Shown here: piece by piece, positions 48,015 to 56,185 of the stretch
How positions within the stretch are numbered: position 1 is the first letter of the stretch
Layout of the letters: each line of letters opens with the position of its first letter
Assembly (NCBI RefSeq): GCF_010119615.1
Contig: NZ_QOVG01000001.1
Span: forward strand, 248,001-312,000
Origin: Pseudoxanthomonas gei
GTDB lineage: Bacteria; Pseudomonadota; Gammaproteobacteria; Xanthomonadales; Xanthomonadaceae
DNA length: 64,000 nucleotides
Direction: 5' to 3'
Program-made: the position numbers and the translations under genes
The notes under the pieces: generated by a model
What the model saw: only the letters and a program-made list of their open reading frames with translations
Told to the model about the DNA's origin: nothing
Database searches by the model: none

Positions 48015-48140
48015 ATGAAAGTCCTTTCCTCCCTGAAGTCGGCAAAGACCCGTCATCGCGACTGCAAGGTGGTCCGCCGCCGTGGCAAGGTCTTCGTGAT
48101 CTGCAAGTCGAACCCGCGTTTCAAGGCGCGTCAGCGCTGA
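48015..48140 (+). CDS. rpmJ: 50S ribosomal protein L36, zinc-ligand-free (C-minus) type
   Basis: A 41-residue protein reading [20 protein letters not shown] at the start and ending [10 protein letters not shown]. It is the L36 fold, but the CxxC at 11/14 of the zinc form is replaced (Lys 11, His 14), and the His near 33 is Phe, leaving only Cys 17 and Cys 30. This is the RpmJ2/YkgO type that does not need zinc. AGAGGT lies 7 nt before the ATG. It is a single-gene transcript with its own promoter and terminator. Confidence 0.96.
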
Positions 48141-48192
48141 AACAGCACCACCCCGGCGGGCAGCGTTGAGGCGCAGCCACCGGGGTGAACGC

Positions 48193-48225
48193 AGAAAGCC
48201 GCCGCGAGGCGGCTTTCTTGTTTTT
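48193..48225 (+). terminator. Rho-independent terminator of rpmJ
   Basis: An 11-bp stem (AGAAAGCCGCC with its complement) with a GCGA loop, followed by TGTTTTTC, 52 bp after the rpmJ stop. Confidence 0.92.
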
Positions 48226-48379
48226 CGGCATTCCGTGCCCGTGCGCGTTTGCAAGGCGCCCGTAGTCCCAAGCCGGTGGGGATGTGACAAACCGCGCACT
48301 GCCATGCATTCCGGCAGGCCGGCGGTATTTTGTTGGGCTGCTTTTGCTATAAAGACCCGTCCTTTGGGGAGCCACCGCC

Positions 48380-48706
48380 ATGAATCGTCGTCTTTTCGCT
48401 GTTCCGATGTTCGCCCTGCTTTGCTGCGCCGGTGTCGCCAGCGCCGAAACCCTGCTGATCGAGCGCGTGCAGGAAGAACCCGCCGCCCTGCCCGCCCGCG
48501 GCCAGACCGCTGCCGCGGTGGAAGCCCGGTTCGGTGCGCCCCAACAGCGGCTGGAGCCCCGTGGCGGCCAGAAGCGCCAATGGCCGGTGATCAATCGCTG
48601 GGTCTATCCGGCCTTCACCGTGTATTTCGAGAAGAGCCGGGTGATCGACGTGGTCGCCAACCAGGCCGGGCCGGAAGAAATCGGGCCCAAACCCCCCATC
48701 CGATAA
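48380..48706 (+). CDS. Exported protein of unknown function (108 aa)
   Basis: Residues 1-22 form a signal peptide (LFAVPMFALLCCAGVASAE). The mature part has TAAAVEARFGAPQQRLEPRGGQKRQWPVINRWVYPAFTVYFEKSRVIDVV, a G-x-P-x-x and W-Y/F-V-Y-F pattern seen in small SmpA/BamE- or DUF2845-like exported domains; I recognise no named family. TATAAA at 48348 with TGC before it is an extended -10 element. It lies 18 bp before aguA on the same strand, so it may be cotranscribed, but nothing ties it to polyamine metabolism. Confidence 0.75.
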   Translation: MNRRLFAVPMFALLCCAGVASAETLLIERVQEEPAALPARGQTAAAVEARFGAPQQRLEPRGGQKRQWPVINRWVYPAFTVYFEKSRVIDVVANQAGPEEIGPKPPIR

Positions 48707-48724
48707 GAGTTCGACCCGACGTCC

Positions 48725-49756
48725 ATGACCGATGCTTTTCGCTTCCCTGCGGAATGGGAACCCCAGTCCGCAGTCCTGATTGCGTGGCCGCATGCCGAGA
48801 CCGACTGGGCCGAGCGGCTGGGCGAGGTCGAGGAAACCTATGTGGCGCTGGTGGCGGCCATCACCTGCTTCCAGGCGGTCATCATCTGCGTGGCCGACGA
48901 AGACCTGCAGACCTATGCCGAGGCGCGCCTGCGCTCGGCGCGCGTGGACATGACCCGGGTGCGGTTCGTGCCGGCCGAATATGACGACACCTGGCTGCGC
49001 GATACCGGTCCCATCACCCTGCGCGTCGGCGACCGCTACAAGCAGCTGGATTTCCGGTTCACCGGCTGGGGTGGCAAGTACCAGGCCGGGCGCGACGACC
49101 TGCTGGTCGGCGAACTGGCCGGCATGGACCTGTTCCACGATTATTTCGTGCAGAGCATCAACTTCGCCCTGGAAGGCGGCGCCATAGAAACCGATGGCGC
49201 CGGCACCCTGCTCACCACCTGGAAGTGCCTGCACGAGCGCCACCCCGACCTGCCACGCGAGGACCTCACCGCGAAGCTGGCGGGCTGGCTGAAGCAGGAC
49301 CGGGTGCTGTGGCTGGAGCACGGCTATCTGGAGGGCGACGACACCGACGCCCACATCGATACCCTGGCACGCTTCGCCAGTGCCGGATCCATCGTGTTCC
49401 AGGCCTGCGACGATCCCGCCGATTCGCACTTCGCCGAACTGGGCGCGATGGGCAAGGAGATCGCCGCCTTGCGCACGGCCGACGGGCAGCCGTATCGCCT
49501 GTTCCCGCTGCCGTGGGCGCAACCGGTGCTGGATGCGGGCCGGCGCCTGGCCGCTTCCTACGCGAATTTCCTGATCATCAATGGCGCCGTATTGATGCCG
49601 GCCTATGGCGATCCGGCCGACGATGCGGCAGCCGCCGTGCTGGCTGAGGCGTTCCCGGGCCGCGAGATCGTGCAGGTGCCCTGCCGTGCGCTGATCTGGC
49701 AGAACGGCAGCCTGCATTGCATCACCATGCAGCTGCCGGACGGCATCCTCGCCTAG
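48725..49756 (+). CDS. aguA: Agmatine deiminase
   Basis: A 343-residue guanidine-modifying enzyme that converts agmatine to N-carbamoylputrescine. Family signatures: PAEWEPQSAVLIAWPHAETDW at the start, YDDTWLRDTGPITL, NFALEGGAIETDGAGTLLTT, the catalytic His in DDTDAHIDTLARF and the nucleophilic Cys near the end in WQNGSLHCITMQLP. It forms a pathway with aguB 69 bp downstream. No arginine decarboxylase is in the window. Confidence 0.96.
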   Translation: MTDAFRFPAEWEPQSAVLIAWPHAETDWAERLGEVEETYVALVAAITCFQAVIICVADEDLQTYAEARLRSARVDMTRVRFVPAEYDDTWLRDTGPITLRVGDRYKQLDFRFTGWGGKYQAGRDDLLVGELAGMDLFHDYFVQSINFALEGGAIETDGAGTLLTTWKCLHERHPDLPREDLTAKLAGWLKQDRVLWLEHGYLEGDDTDAHIDTLARFASAGSIVFQACDDPADSHFAELGAMGKEIAALRTADGQPYRLFPLPWAQPVLDAGRRLAASYANFLIINGAVLMPAYGDPADDAAAAVLAEAFPGREIVQVPCRALIWQNGSLHCITMQLPDGILA

Positions 49757-49825
49757 CCGAAATTCCACCGGCCATCGCAACCCCGCGGGACTGCCTCGTC
49801 CGTCCCTGCCGCAAGGAATCCACCG

Positions 49826-50731
49826 ATGTCGAACAAAAACACGTTGCCCGTTGCCCTGATCCAGGAAAAGAATCACGGCGACGCGGAAGCCAATCTTGCG
49901 GTCATCGAAATGCGGGTGGCCGAAGCGGCGGCGCGTGGCGCCAGGCTGGTCCTGCTTCAGGAACTGCACAACGGCGCGTATTTCTGCCAGCACGAATCGG
50001 TCGACGAATTCGACCTGGCCGAGACCATACCCGGCCCCAGCACCGAACGACTTGGCAAGCTTGCCAGGCAACACGGCGTGGTCCTGGTCAGCTCGCTGTT
50101 CGAGCGCCGGGCGGCCGGGCTGTACCACAACACCGCCGTGGTCTTCGAGAAGGACGGCAGCGTGCTCGGCAAGTACCGGAAGATGCATATTCCGGACGAC
50201 CCGGGCTTCTACGAGAAGTTCTATTTCACCCCCGGCGACATCGGTTTCAAGCCGATCGACACCTCGTTCGGCCGACTCGGCGTGCTGGTGTGCTGGGACC
50301 AGTGGTATCCCGAGGCCGCGCGCCTGATGGCCCTGGCCGGCGCCGAAGTGCTGCTCTACCCGACCGCCATCGGCTGGGACCCGGACGACGCTCAGGACGA
50401 AAAAAGCCGCCAGCGCGATGCCTGGATCCTCAGCCACCGCGGCCACGCGGTAGCCAACGGCCTGCCGGTGCTGTCCTGCAACCGGGTCGGCCATGAGCCA
50501 TCGCCACTGGCCTCCGAAAAGGCCACCGGTGCCGCGGGCATCCAGTTCTGGGGCAACAGCCATGTGCTGGGGCCACAGGGCGAATTCGTTGCCGAGGCCG
50601 GCGCCGAACCGGAAATCCTCAGCGCCGAAATCGACCTGGCACGCAGTGAGGACGTGCGCCGCATCTGGCCGTTCCTGCGCGACCGCCGCATCGATGCCTA
50701 TGGCGACCTGCTGAAGCGGTACATCGATTGA
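49826..50731 (+). CDS. aguB: N-carbamoylputrescine amidase
   Basis: A 301-residue nitrilase-superfamily enzyme that hydrolyses N-carbamoylputrescine to putrescine, CO2 and ammonia. The Glu-Lys-Cys triad is in LLQELHNGAYFCQ, KYRKMHIPDDPGFYEKFYF and GVLVCWDQWYPEAARLM; the extended FYEKFYFTPGD loop is typical of this subfamily. It ends ALRD-like with FLRDRRIDAYGDLLKRYID. It overlaps the GNAT start: the TTG of the next gene and this TGA share two bases. Confidence 0.96.
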   Translation: MSNKNTLPVALIQEKNHGDAEANLAVIEMRVAEAAARGARLVLLQELHNGAYFCQHESVDEFDLAETIPGPSTERLGKLARQHGVVLVSSLFERRAAGLYHNTAVVFEKDGSVLGKYRKMHIPDDPGFYEKFYFTPGDIGFKPIDTSFGRLGVLVCWDQWYPEAARLMALAGAEVLLYPTAIGWDPDDAQDEKSRQRDAWILSHRGHAVANGLPVLSCNRVGHEPSPLASEKATGAAGIQFWGNSHVLGPQGEFVAEAGAEPEILSAEIDLARSEDVRRIWPFLRDRRIDAYGDLLKRYID

Positions 50732-51258
50732 AACCGCTGTTGCGAGCCGCCACCCGCGCCGACCTTGCGGCGATCCAGCGGCTGTACGCGCAGCAGGTCC
50801 GCGACGGGGTCGCCACCTATGAATACGACATCCCCGACGAAGCCGAAATGGCCTCGCGCATGGACGCCGTCCTGGGCGGTAATTTCCCCTACCTGGTCGC
50901 CGAATACGATGGCGCCTTCGCCGGTTACGCCTACGCAAGCCCGTACCGCAGCCGCGCCGGTTATCGCTGGACGGTGGAAGATACGGTCTACGTGATGCCC
51001 GGCCTGGGTCGCCGTGGCATCGGCACTGCCTTGCTGGAGCGCCTGATGCAGGAATGCGCCGCGCGGGGCTTCCGGCAGATGGTCGCGGTGATCGGCGAAC
51101 CGGACAATCGCGACTCCGTCGCCCTGCACCAGAAACTTGGCTTTACCACTATTGGAATTTTCCCCGGCCTGGGCCGCAAGCATGGCCGCTGGCTGGACAC
51201 GGTACAGATGCAATGCGCGCTTGGCCGCGGCACACAACAGGCGCCTGACGATGAATGA
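50728..51258 (+). CDS. GNAT-family N-acetyltransferase (phosphinothricin/methionine sulfone acetyltransferase-like)
   Basis: A 176-residue acetyltransferase. It opens LLRAATRADLAAIQRLYAQQVRDGVATYEYDIPDEAEM, as in Pat-type enzymes, and has the acetyl-CoA loop VMPGLGRRGIGTALLERLM, then VAVIGEPDNRDSVALHQKLGFTTIG and GRKHGRWLDTVQMQ. The start is TTG 50728, overlapping the aguB stop. Putrescine or another polyamine could be the acceptor, given the position, but the sequence resembles amino-acid-type acetyltransferases, so the substrate is open. Confidence 0.88.
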   Translation: MKPLLRAATRADLAAIQRLYAQQVRDGVATYEYDIPDEAEMASRMDAVLGGNFPYLVAEYDGAFAGYAYASPYRSRAGYRWTVEDTVYVMPGLGRRGIGTALLERLMQECAARGFRQMVAVIGEPDNRDSVALHQKLGFTTIGIFPGLGRKHGRWLDTVQMQCALGRGTQQAPDDE

Positions 51259-52507
51259 ACACATGACCCCGATACTCGATGAAGCCGCGCCGGCCGACGG
51301 CGCCTACCTGGCTGGCCAGCCGTACCAGATCGTGGAACGCAATGGCGTGCGCTATACCCTGCTGGGCACCGCGCATGTCTCCAGGGCCAGCGTCGATGCG
51401 GTGGTCGCGGCGATCGCCGACGGCAATTTCGACGCGGTCGCGGTCGAACTGGACCCACAGCGTCTGCAGGCCCTGGACGATCCCGAGGCATTGGCCAAGC
51501 TGGACCTGGTCAAGGTGATCCGCGAAGGCAAGGTGGCGCTGTTCGCCGCCAACCTGGGCCTGGCCGCGTACCAGCGCCGACTGGCGGAACAACTGGGCAT
51601 CGAGCCGGGCGCCGAGCTGAAAGCAGCCGCCAATGCGGCCAAGGGTCGCGACCTGCCCTTGCACCTGATCGACCGCGATGTCGGCATCACCTTCAAGCGG
51701 ATTTCCGCCGGGCTGGGTTTCTTCGGCCGCATCAAGCTGGGCACCGGCCTGGTCACCAGCCTGCTCGTCGATGACGAAGTAGGCGAGGAGGAGATCGAGA
51801 ACCTCAAGCAGGGCGACATGCTGGAGTCGAGTTTCGGCGAGTTCGCCAAGCAGAGTCCTGCCCTGTTCGCCGCGCTGATCGACGAACGCGACCAGTACAT
51901 GGCGGCGCGACTGCGCCAGATCGAGGTGCCAACGAAGGCGGACGGAACCCCCTACGAAGTGCTGGCGGTGGTCGGTGCGGGCCACCTGCAGGGCCTGGCG
52001 CGGTATCTGGGCGAGGAACAGCGCGAACCCGCCGGTCTTTGCGCCGGGCTGGAATATGTGGAGAACCGCAGGAAGCTGCCGTGGTTCACCATCGTCATCA
52101 CTGCGCTGGTGCTGGGCGGCATCGGCTGGGGCTTCTGGAACGGCGGGCTGGCGGTCGGTGCCGACCTGCTGAAGCAGTGGGTGCTGTACACGGCCGGGCT
52201 GGCGGCGCTGGGCTGCGCACTGGCCGGCGGCCACCCGCTGAGCATTCTTGCCGGTGCGATTGCCGCGCCGCTGAAACCGTTCCGCCCCGGGATTCCGTCC
52301 GGCACCTTCAGCGCCCTGGTGGAAGTACGCATCCGCAAGCCGGCTTACGGGGATTTCCTGGCCCTGCGCGACGACGCCCAGACCTGGCGCGGCTGGTACC
52401 GCAACCGGGTTTCGCGCGTGGTCCTGAATTTCATCCTGACCAACCTGGGCACCGGCGTAGGCGTATGGATCGCCGGGGCGCGGATTTTCGGCAAACTGGC
52501 CGGATGA
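51251..52507 (+). CDS. TraB/PrgY-family membrane protein
   Basis: A 418-residue protein. The N-terminal soluble domain has the TraB motif YTLLGTAHVSRASVDAV, the conserved VAVELDPQRLQAL and VGAGHLQGLARYLG near residue 245. The C-terminal third has three to four membrane helices (WFTIVITALVLGGIGWGFW, VLYTAGLAALGCALAGGHPLSILAGAIAAPL, NFILTNLGTGVGVWIAGA). Related EreA/ChaN-like TIKI proteins are proposed metalloproteases, and PrgY acts on pheromone signalling; no function is known here. ATG 51251 overlaps the GNAT gene by 8 bp. Confidence 0.88.
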   Translation: MNEHMTPILDEAAPADGAYLAGQPYQIVERNGVRYTLLGTAHVSRASVDAVVAAIADGNFDAVAVELDPQRLQALDDPEALAKLDLVKVIREGKVALFAANLGLAAYQRRLAEQLGIEPGAELKAAANAAKGRDLPLHLIDRDVGITFKRISAGLGFFGRIKLGTGLVTSLLVDDEVGEEEIENLKQGDMLESSFGEFAKQSPALFAALIDERDQYMAARLRQIEVPTKADGTPYEVLAVVGAGHLQGLARYLGEEQREPAGLCAGLEYVENRRKLPWFTIVITALVLGGIGWGFWNGGLAVGADLLKQWVLYTAGLAALGCALAGGHPLSILAGAIAAPLKPFRPGIPSGTFSALVEVRIRKPAYGDFLALRDDAQTWRGWYRNRVSRVVLNFILTNLGTGVGVWIAGARIFGKLAG

Positions 52508-52598
52508 GCAACGCCCCGGGGGCCCGCTGGTCCTTGTAGATCCGGGCTCGCGCGAACCTGCAACAGGCGCCGGCCGACTGGCCGTTGAGGCTTTTCTG

Positions 52599-52862
52599 CC
52601 TTCCGGAAAGCAAAAAAGGGATTCCGTTGGACAAATTTTCATCAACGGAAGCCGGAAAAGTCATTCCGGAACAGCAATTCCGCTTTCCCGAATCACTATT
52701 TGGCCTTCCGGAATCACTATTCGGCCTTCCGGAATGACGATCCGGCTTTCCGGAACAGCTTTTTCGCTATCGGGAATGACGATTTGCCCTTCCGGAAAGG
52801 CAATTCCGCCTTCCCGAATGACTATTTGGCTTTCTGGAAAGCCTTGGAGGCTTTCCGGACCC
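52599..52862 (+). repeat. Tandem array of thirteen 21-bp units
   Basis: The element CCGGAA or a close variant recurs at 52603, 52624, 52645, 52666, 52687, 52708, 52729, 52750, 52771, 52792, 52813, 52834 and 52855, exactly 21 bp apart. The best-conserved part of a unit is CTTCCGGAATGACTATTTG. Units at the left edge are more diverged. The plus-strand frame from 52589 to 53002 has no stop and reads as a 7-residue repeat (AFRNDDP, AFRNSFF and so on); a second frame from ATG 52734 reads MTIRLSG-like units. I do not annotate either as a gene because starts and ribosome sites are poor. Confidence 0.92.
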
Positions 52863-52893
52863 GATGTCCCGTTACGGGACGGGGCAGGTTGCC

Positions 52894-52960
52894 TTGTGGG
52901 AGGGGCTTCAGCCCCGACGCTTCACCCTTTCCGCCGTCGGGGCTGAAGCCCCTCCCACAA
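52894..52960. repeat. REP inverted pair (REPIN-like), GTGG type
   Basis: Two perfectly complementary 26-bp arms, 52894-52919 and 52935-52960, around a 15-bp centre. Each arm contains GTGG, then GAGGGGCTTCAGCCCC, itself a GGGGC/GCCCC hairpin with a TTCA loop. GTGG or GTAG in front of such a stem is the hallmark of REP sequences; two facing copies form a REPIN-like unit. Confidence 0.8.
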
Positions 52961-53014
52961 CGGCCAGCAAGAGGCGGAACCCGGCCCGGCGGACGATGTT
53001 GATCCGCATTGGTC

Positions 53015-53040
53015 GCAGGGCGGGTTGAAACCCGCCCTGC
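53015..53040. repeat. Palindrome downstream of the RND operon
   Basis: A 12-bp perfect stem GCAGGGCGGGTT / AACCCGCCCTGC with two central bases. It lies 26 bp beyond the last stop of the RND operon (minus strand). There is no T run, so it is a REP-like element or a 3'-end stabiliser and not an intrinsic terminator. Confidence 0.6.
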
Positions 53041-53065
53041 ATTGGCTACGTCGCTGGCGTCCTGC

Positions 53066-56000
53066 CTACTCCGCCTTCAGCGCCGTGATCGCCGCGGCCG
53101 GCACGCCGCCTTCACCCTTGCGCAGGCGCGCGCGCTGGTTGATGCGGGCGGTGCCGCTGCGCATATCGTCGAGGATGGCGTAGATGGTGGGCAGGAACAG
53201 CAGGCTGACCACGGTGGAGAACGCCAGGCCACCTGCGATCGCGCGCGCCATCGGGTAGTACGGCGGGCCGTCGCCACCCATCTGGGTATTGCCCCAGGCG
53301 ATGGGGATCATCGCCAGGATGGCCGTGCCCATGGTCATCAGGATCGGGCGCAGGCGTTCGCGGCTGCCATCCACCAGCGCATCGGTGCGCGACATGCCGC
53401 GCCGGCGCAGGTTGTTGATGTGCTCGATCATGACGATGCCGTTGTTCACCACCACGCCCATCAGCACCAGGATGCCGATGAAGGCCATGATGTTGAACTC
53501 GGTGCCGGTCAGCCAGAACAGCCAGAACACCCCGAACACCGAGAACAGCACGCCGCTCATGATCGCCGCGGGGAACAACAGCGATTCGAATACCGCGGCC
53601 ATGACGATGTAGATCAGCAGCAGCGCGATCACCAGGTTGGTCATCATCTGCTTGCCGGCCTCGTCTTCTTCCTGGAACGCGCCACCGTCGAACGAATAGC
53701 TGTAGCCGGTCGGGAACGACACCGATTTCAGGGTGTCCTCCATGGCCTTGCGCGCTTCGGGCACGGTGACCTTGTCGGCCAGGTTGGCCTGCAGGGTCAA
53801 CGTGGTCTGGCGGTTGGTGCGGGAGATCTGCGTCGCCGCCGGGGTCACGCCCACGTCGACCATGCTCAGCAACGGCACCGTGCGCCCGTCGGCGGCGCGG
53901 ACCATGAAGGTATCCAGGTCCTCGATGCCGTACTGCTCGGCGCCTGCGAAGCGCACCCACACCGGCACTTCGCTTTCGCCGCGGCGGAATTCCCGCAACG
54001 GCGCGCCGCGCAAGGCGACGCCGACGAAACTGGCGACCTCGTTGGCACTGAAGCCGAACGCGGCCGCGCGCTCGCGGTCCACGCGCACCGACAGCTCGCT
54101 GTTCTGGTCGCCGGCATCCACGCGCACGTCGCGCAGCTGCTTGCTCTTGGCCAGCATCGGCACGATGTCGTTGGCGATCTCGGCCAGGGTCGAGGTGGAG
54201 TCGCCGACCAGCTGGACCTGCACGTTCTCGCCTGGCTGGCCGCCGCCGCCGCCCGGGCCGCCGCCGCCATTGCCTATGCCAAGGGTGGCGCGCGCGGACT
54301 TGGGCAGGGCCTTGCGGATCTCCTCGATCAGCTTGGCGGTGTCCTTGTTGTCGAGCGTGCTCATGTCGAACTTGATGCGCGTGCCGCCGTCGCCCTGCTC
54401 GCTGTACCAGGAATAGATCTGCTCGACATGGAAGCGCTTGCGGTTGGCGTCCATGAAGTTTTCGACCTTGAGCACTTCGTCGGACATCTGCTGCAGGCTG
54501 TAGGAACCCTTCCACTGGTAGAAGATATTGGTCTCGCCGCCATCGTCGCCGCCAAACATGTTCTTCTTGGTCAGCACCATGGGCACGATGCTGATGGCGA
54601 TGATCAGCGCGATGCCGGTCACGCTCCAGCCACGGTGTTCCAGGGTCCAGCGCAGCAGCCGGGCATAACGCTTCTGCATGCGCGGGATGATGCCGTTGGG
54701 GTTGCCGACTGCAGGCGGCGTCTTCAGGCGCGCGGACAGCATCGGGATCAGGCTCACCGCGACCAGCCACGAGGCCAGCAGCGACACCGAGATGGTGATG
54801 GCGATCTGCGACAGGTAGATGCTGAGGAAGTTGCGTTCGCCGAACAGGTTGGGCACGAACACGATGCAGTGGCACAGGGTGCCGGCCGACAGCGCGATGG
54901 CCACGTGGCGGGTGCCGACGATGGAGGCCAGGCGTGGCTGGCCGGGCATGCGTTCGCGTTCCTGGTAGATGCTTTCGACCACCACCACGGCGTTGTCCAC
55001 CAGCATGCCGATAGCCAGCAGCAGGCCCATCATCGACAGGATGTTGAGGGTGACCCCGGCGAAATACATGAAGCCCAGGGTCATGATGAAACAGATCGGA
55101 ATCGCCAGCGTGACCATCATCGTAGAGGGCCAGTGGCGCAGGAAGAAGAACAGCACCGCGATCGACAGCACCAGGCCGATGGCGCCGGCCTCCGCCAGTT
55201 CGACCAGCGAGGTGGTGACGTTGTCGCCCTGGTTGTCGATGACCTTGATCTGCAGGTCGCTCAGCGAGGGCTCCTTGCGGATCTCCTCGACTTCGGCCAG
55301 CGCGCGCCTGGACACTTCCACCAGGTTGGCGTTGCGCTCCTTGAAGATGTCCAGGCCGACGGCCTGCTTGCCGTCCAGGCGCCTGCCCATGTCCATGCGC
55401 GCCTGCCTGAAGCGCACCTCGGCGATGTCGGAAAGGCGCACGCCGTTGCCGATGACCAGGTCGCGCAGCTGCTGCAGGTCGGTGAGTTCGCCCACCGGCT
55501 GCACGCGCAGGCGCTGGCCGCCATCGGTGATGGTGCCGGCCGAGACCGAGAAGTTGATCGCCTGCAGCTTTTTCGTGAGGTCGTTGAGGCCCAGGTTGTG
55601 CGCGGTCAGGCGGTCCTGGCTGATCGCGATCTCGACTTCATTGGAGGGCGCGCCGGAAATGTCGACGCGCGCCACCCCCGGAATGCGCTCGATGCGCCGC
55701 TTGAACTCGCGGTCGATCATGTCGTAGGAGCCGGCCAGGTCCATCTCGCTGGCCAGGCGCACCCGCAGCACCGGCTGGTCGGTCGTGGAGAACTTCAGCA
55801 CCAGGTAACGCTGCAGGTCGTCGGGCAGGTCGTCGCGGATCGCATCGATGCGCTCGCGCGCATCGGACGCGGCGATGGCCACGTCGCGTTCCCAGTCGGT
55901 GAACTGGATGAACAACTGGGCGCCATTGGCATTGGCGCTGGTGTCCATGCGCTTGATGCCTGGCATGGTCGACAACGTTTCCTCCACCGGCCGCAATACC

Positions 56001-56185
56001 GTGCGCTCCACTTCTTCCGGCGTCGAGCCCACGTAGGGCAGCTGCACGAAAATGAAGGGCGGCGAGACCTCCGGAAAGGCCTCCAGCGGCAGGCGGAAGG
56101 CCGCGATCAGGCCGATCACGGTCAGCGACACGAACAGCATGATCGCGCTGACCGGCCGCTTGATGCTGAGTTCGGCGATGCTCAT
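53066..56185 (-). CDS. RND efflux permease (HAE1 type), second permease of the operon
   Basis: A 1039-residue AcrB-fold pump, twelve membrane helices and two large periplasmic loops. It starts SIAELSIKRPVSAIMLFVSLTVIGLIAAFRLPLEAFPEVSPPFI, and the later half has FIGILVLMGVVVNNGIVMIEHINNL in TM10. In TM4 (about residues 395-405) the proton-relay motif reads AIGMLVDNAVVVVES, so the second Asp of AcrB's DD pair is Asn; this variant occurs in many HAE1 pumps. Its ATG overlaps the stop of the first permease (ATGA). It probably works with that permease in a mixed trimer, as MdtB/MdtC do, but this is inferred. Confidence 0.92.
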   Translation of the reverse strand: MSIAELSIKRPVSAIMLFVSLTVIGLIAAFRLPLEAFPEVSPPFIFVQLPYVGSTPEEVERTVLRPVEETLSTMPGIKRMDTSANANGAQLFIQFTDWERDVAIAASDARERIDAIRDDLPDDLQRYLVLKFSTTDQPVLRVRLASEMDLAGSYDMIDREFKRRIERIPGVARVDISGAPSNEVEIAISQDRLTAHNLGLNDLTKKLQAINFSVSAGTITDGGQRLRVQPVGELTDLQQLRDLVIGNGVRLSDIAEVRFRQARMDMGRRLDGKQAVGLDIFKERNANLVEVSRRALAEVEEIRKEPSLSDLQIKVIDNQGDNVTTSLVELAEAGAIGLVLSIAVLFFFLRHWPSTMMVTLAIPICFIMTLGFMYFAGVTLNILSMMGLLLAIGMLVDNAVVVVESIYQERERMPGQPRLASIVGTRHVAIALSAGTLCHCIVFVPNLFGERNFLSIYLSQIAITISVSLLASWLVAVSLIPMLSARLKTPPAVGNPNGIIPRMQKRYARLLRWTLEHRGWSVTGIALIIAISIVPMVLTKKNMFGGDDGGETNIFYQWKGSYSLQQMSDEVLKVENFMDANRKRFHVEQIYSWYSEQGDGGTRIKFDMSTLDNKDTAKLIEEIRKALPKSARATLGIGNGGGGPGGGGGQPGENVQVQLVGDSTSTLAEIANDIVPMLAKSKQLRDVRVDAGDQNSELSVRVDRERAAAFGFSANEVASFVGVALRGAPLREFRRGESEVPVWVRFAGAEQYGIEDLDTFMVRAADGRTVPLLSMVDVGVTPAATQISRTNRQTTLTLQANLADKVTVPEARKAMEDTLKSVSFPTGYSYSFDGGAFQEEDEAGKQMMTNLVIALLLIYIVMAAVFESLLFPAAIMSGVLFSVFGVFWLFWLTGTEFNIMAFIGILVLMGVVVNNGIVMIEHINNLRRRGMSRTDALVDGSRERLRPILMTMGTAILAMIPIAWGNTQMGGDGPPYYPMARAIAGGLAFSTVVSLLFLPTIYAILDDMRSGTARINQRARLRKGEGGVPAAAITALKAE

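Noticed and set aside
52599-52862. CRISPR array
   Set aside because: Units are 21 bp head to tail without unique spacers, and no cas gene is present.
52700-53002. 100-residue frame within the 21-bp array as a gene
   Set aside because: It starts only at TTG, has no ribosome-binding site, and its second half is translated REP sequence. Kept as a repeat with a note.
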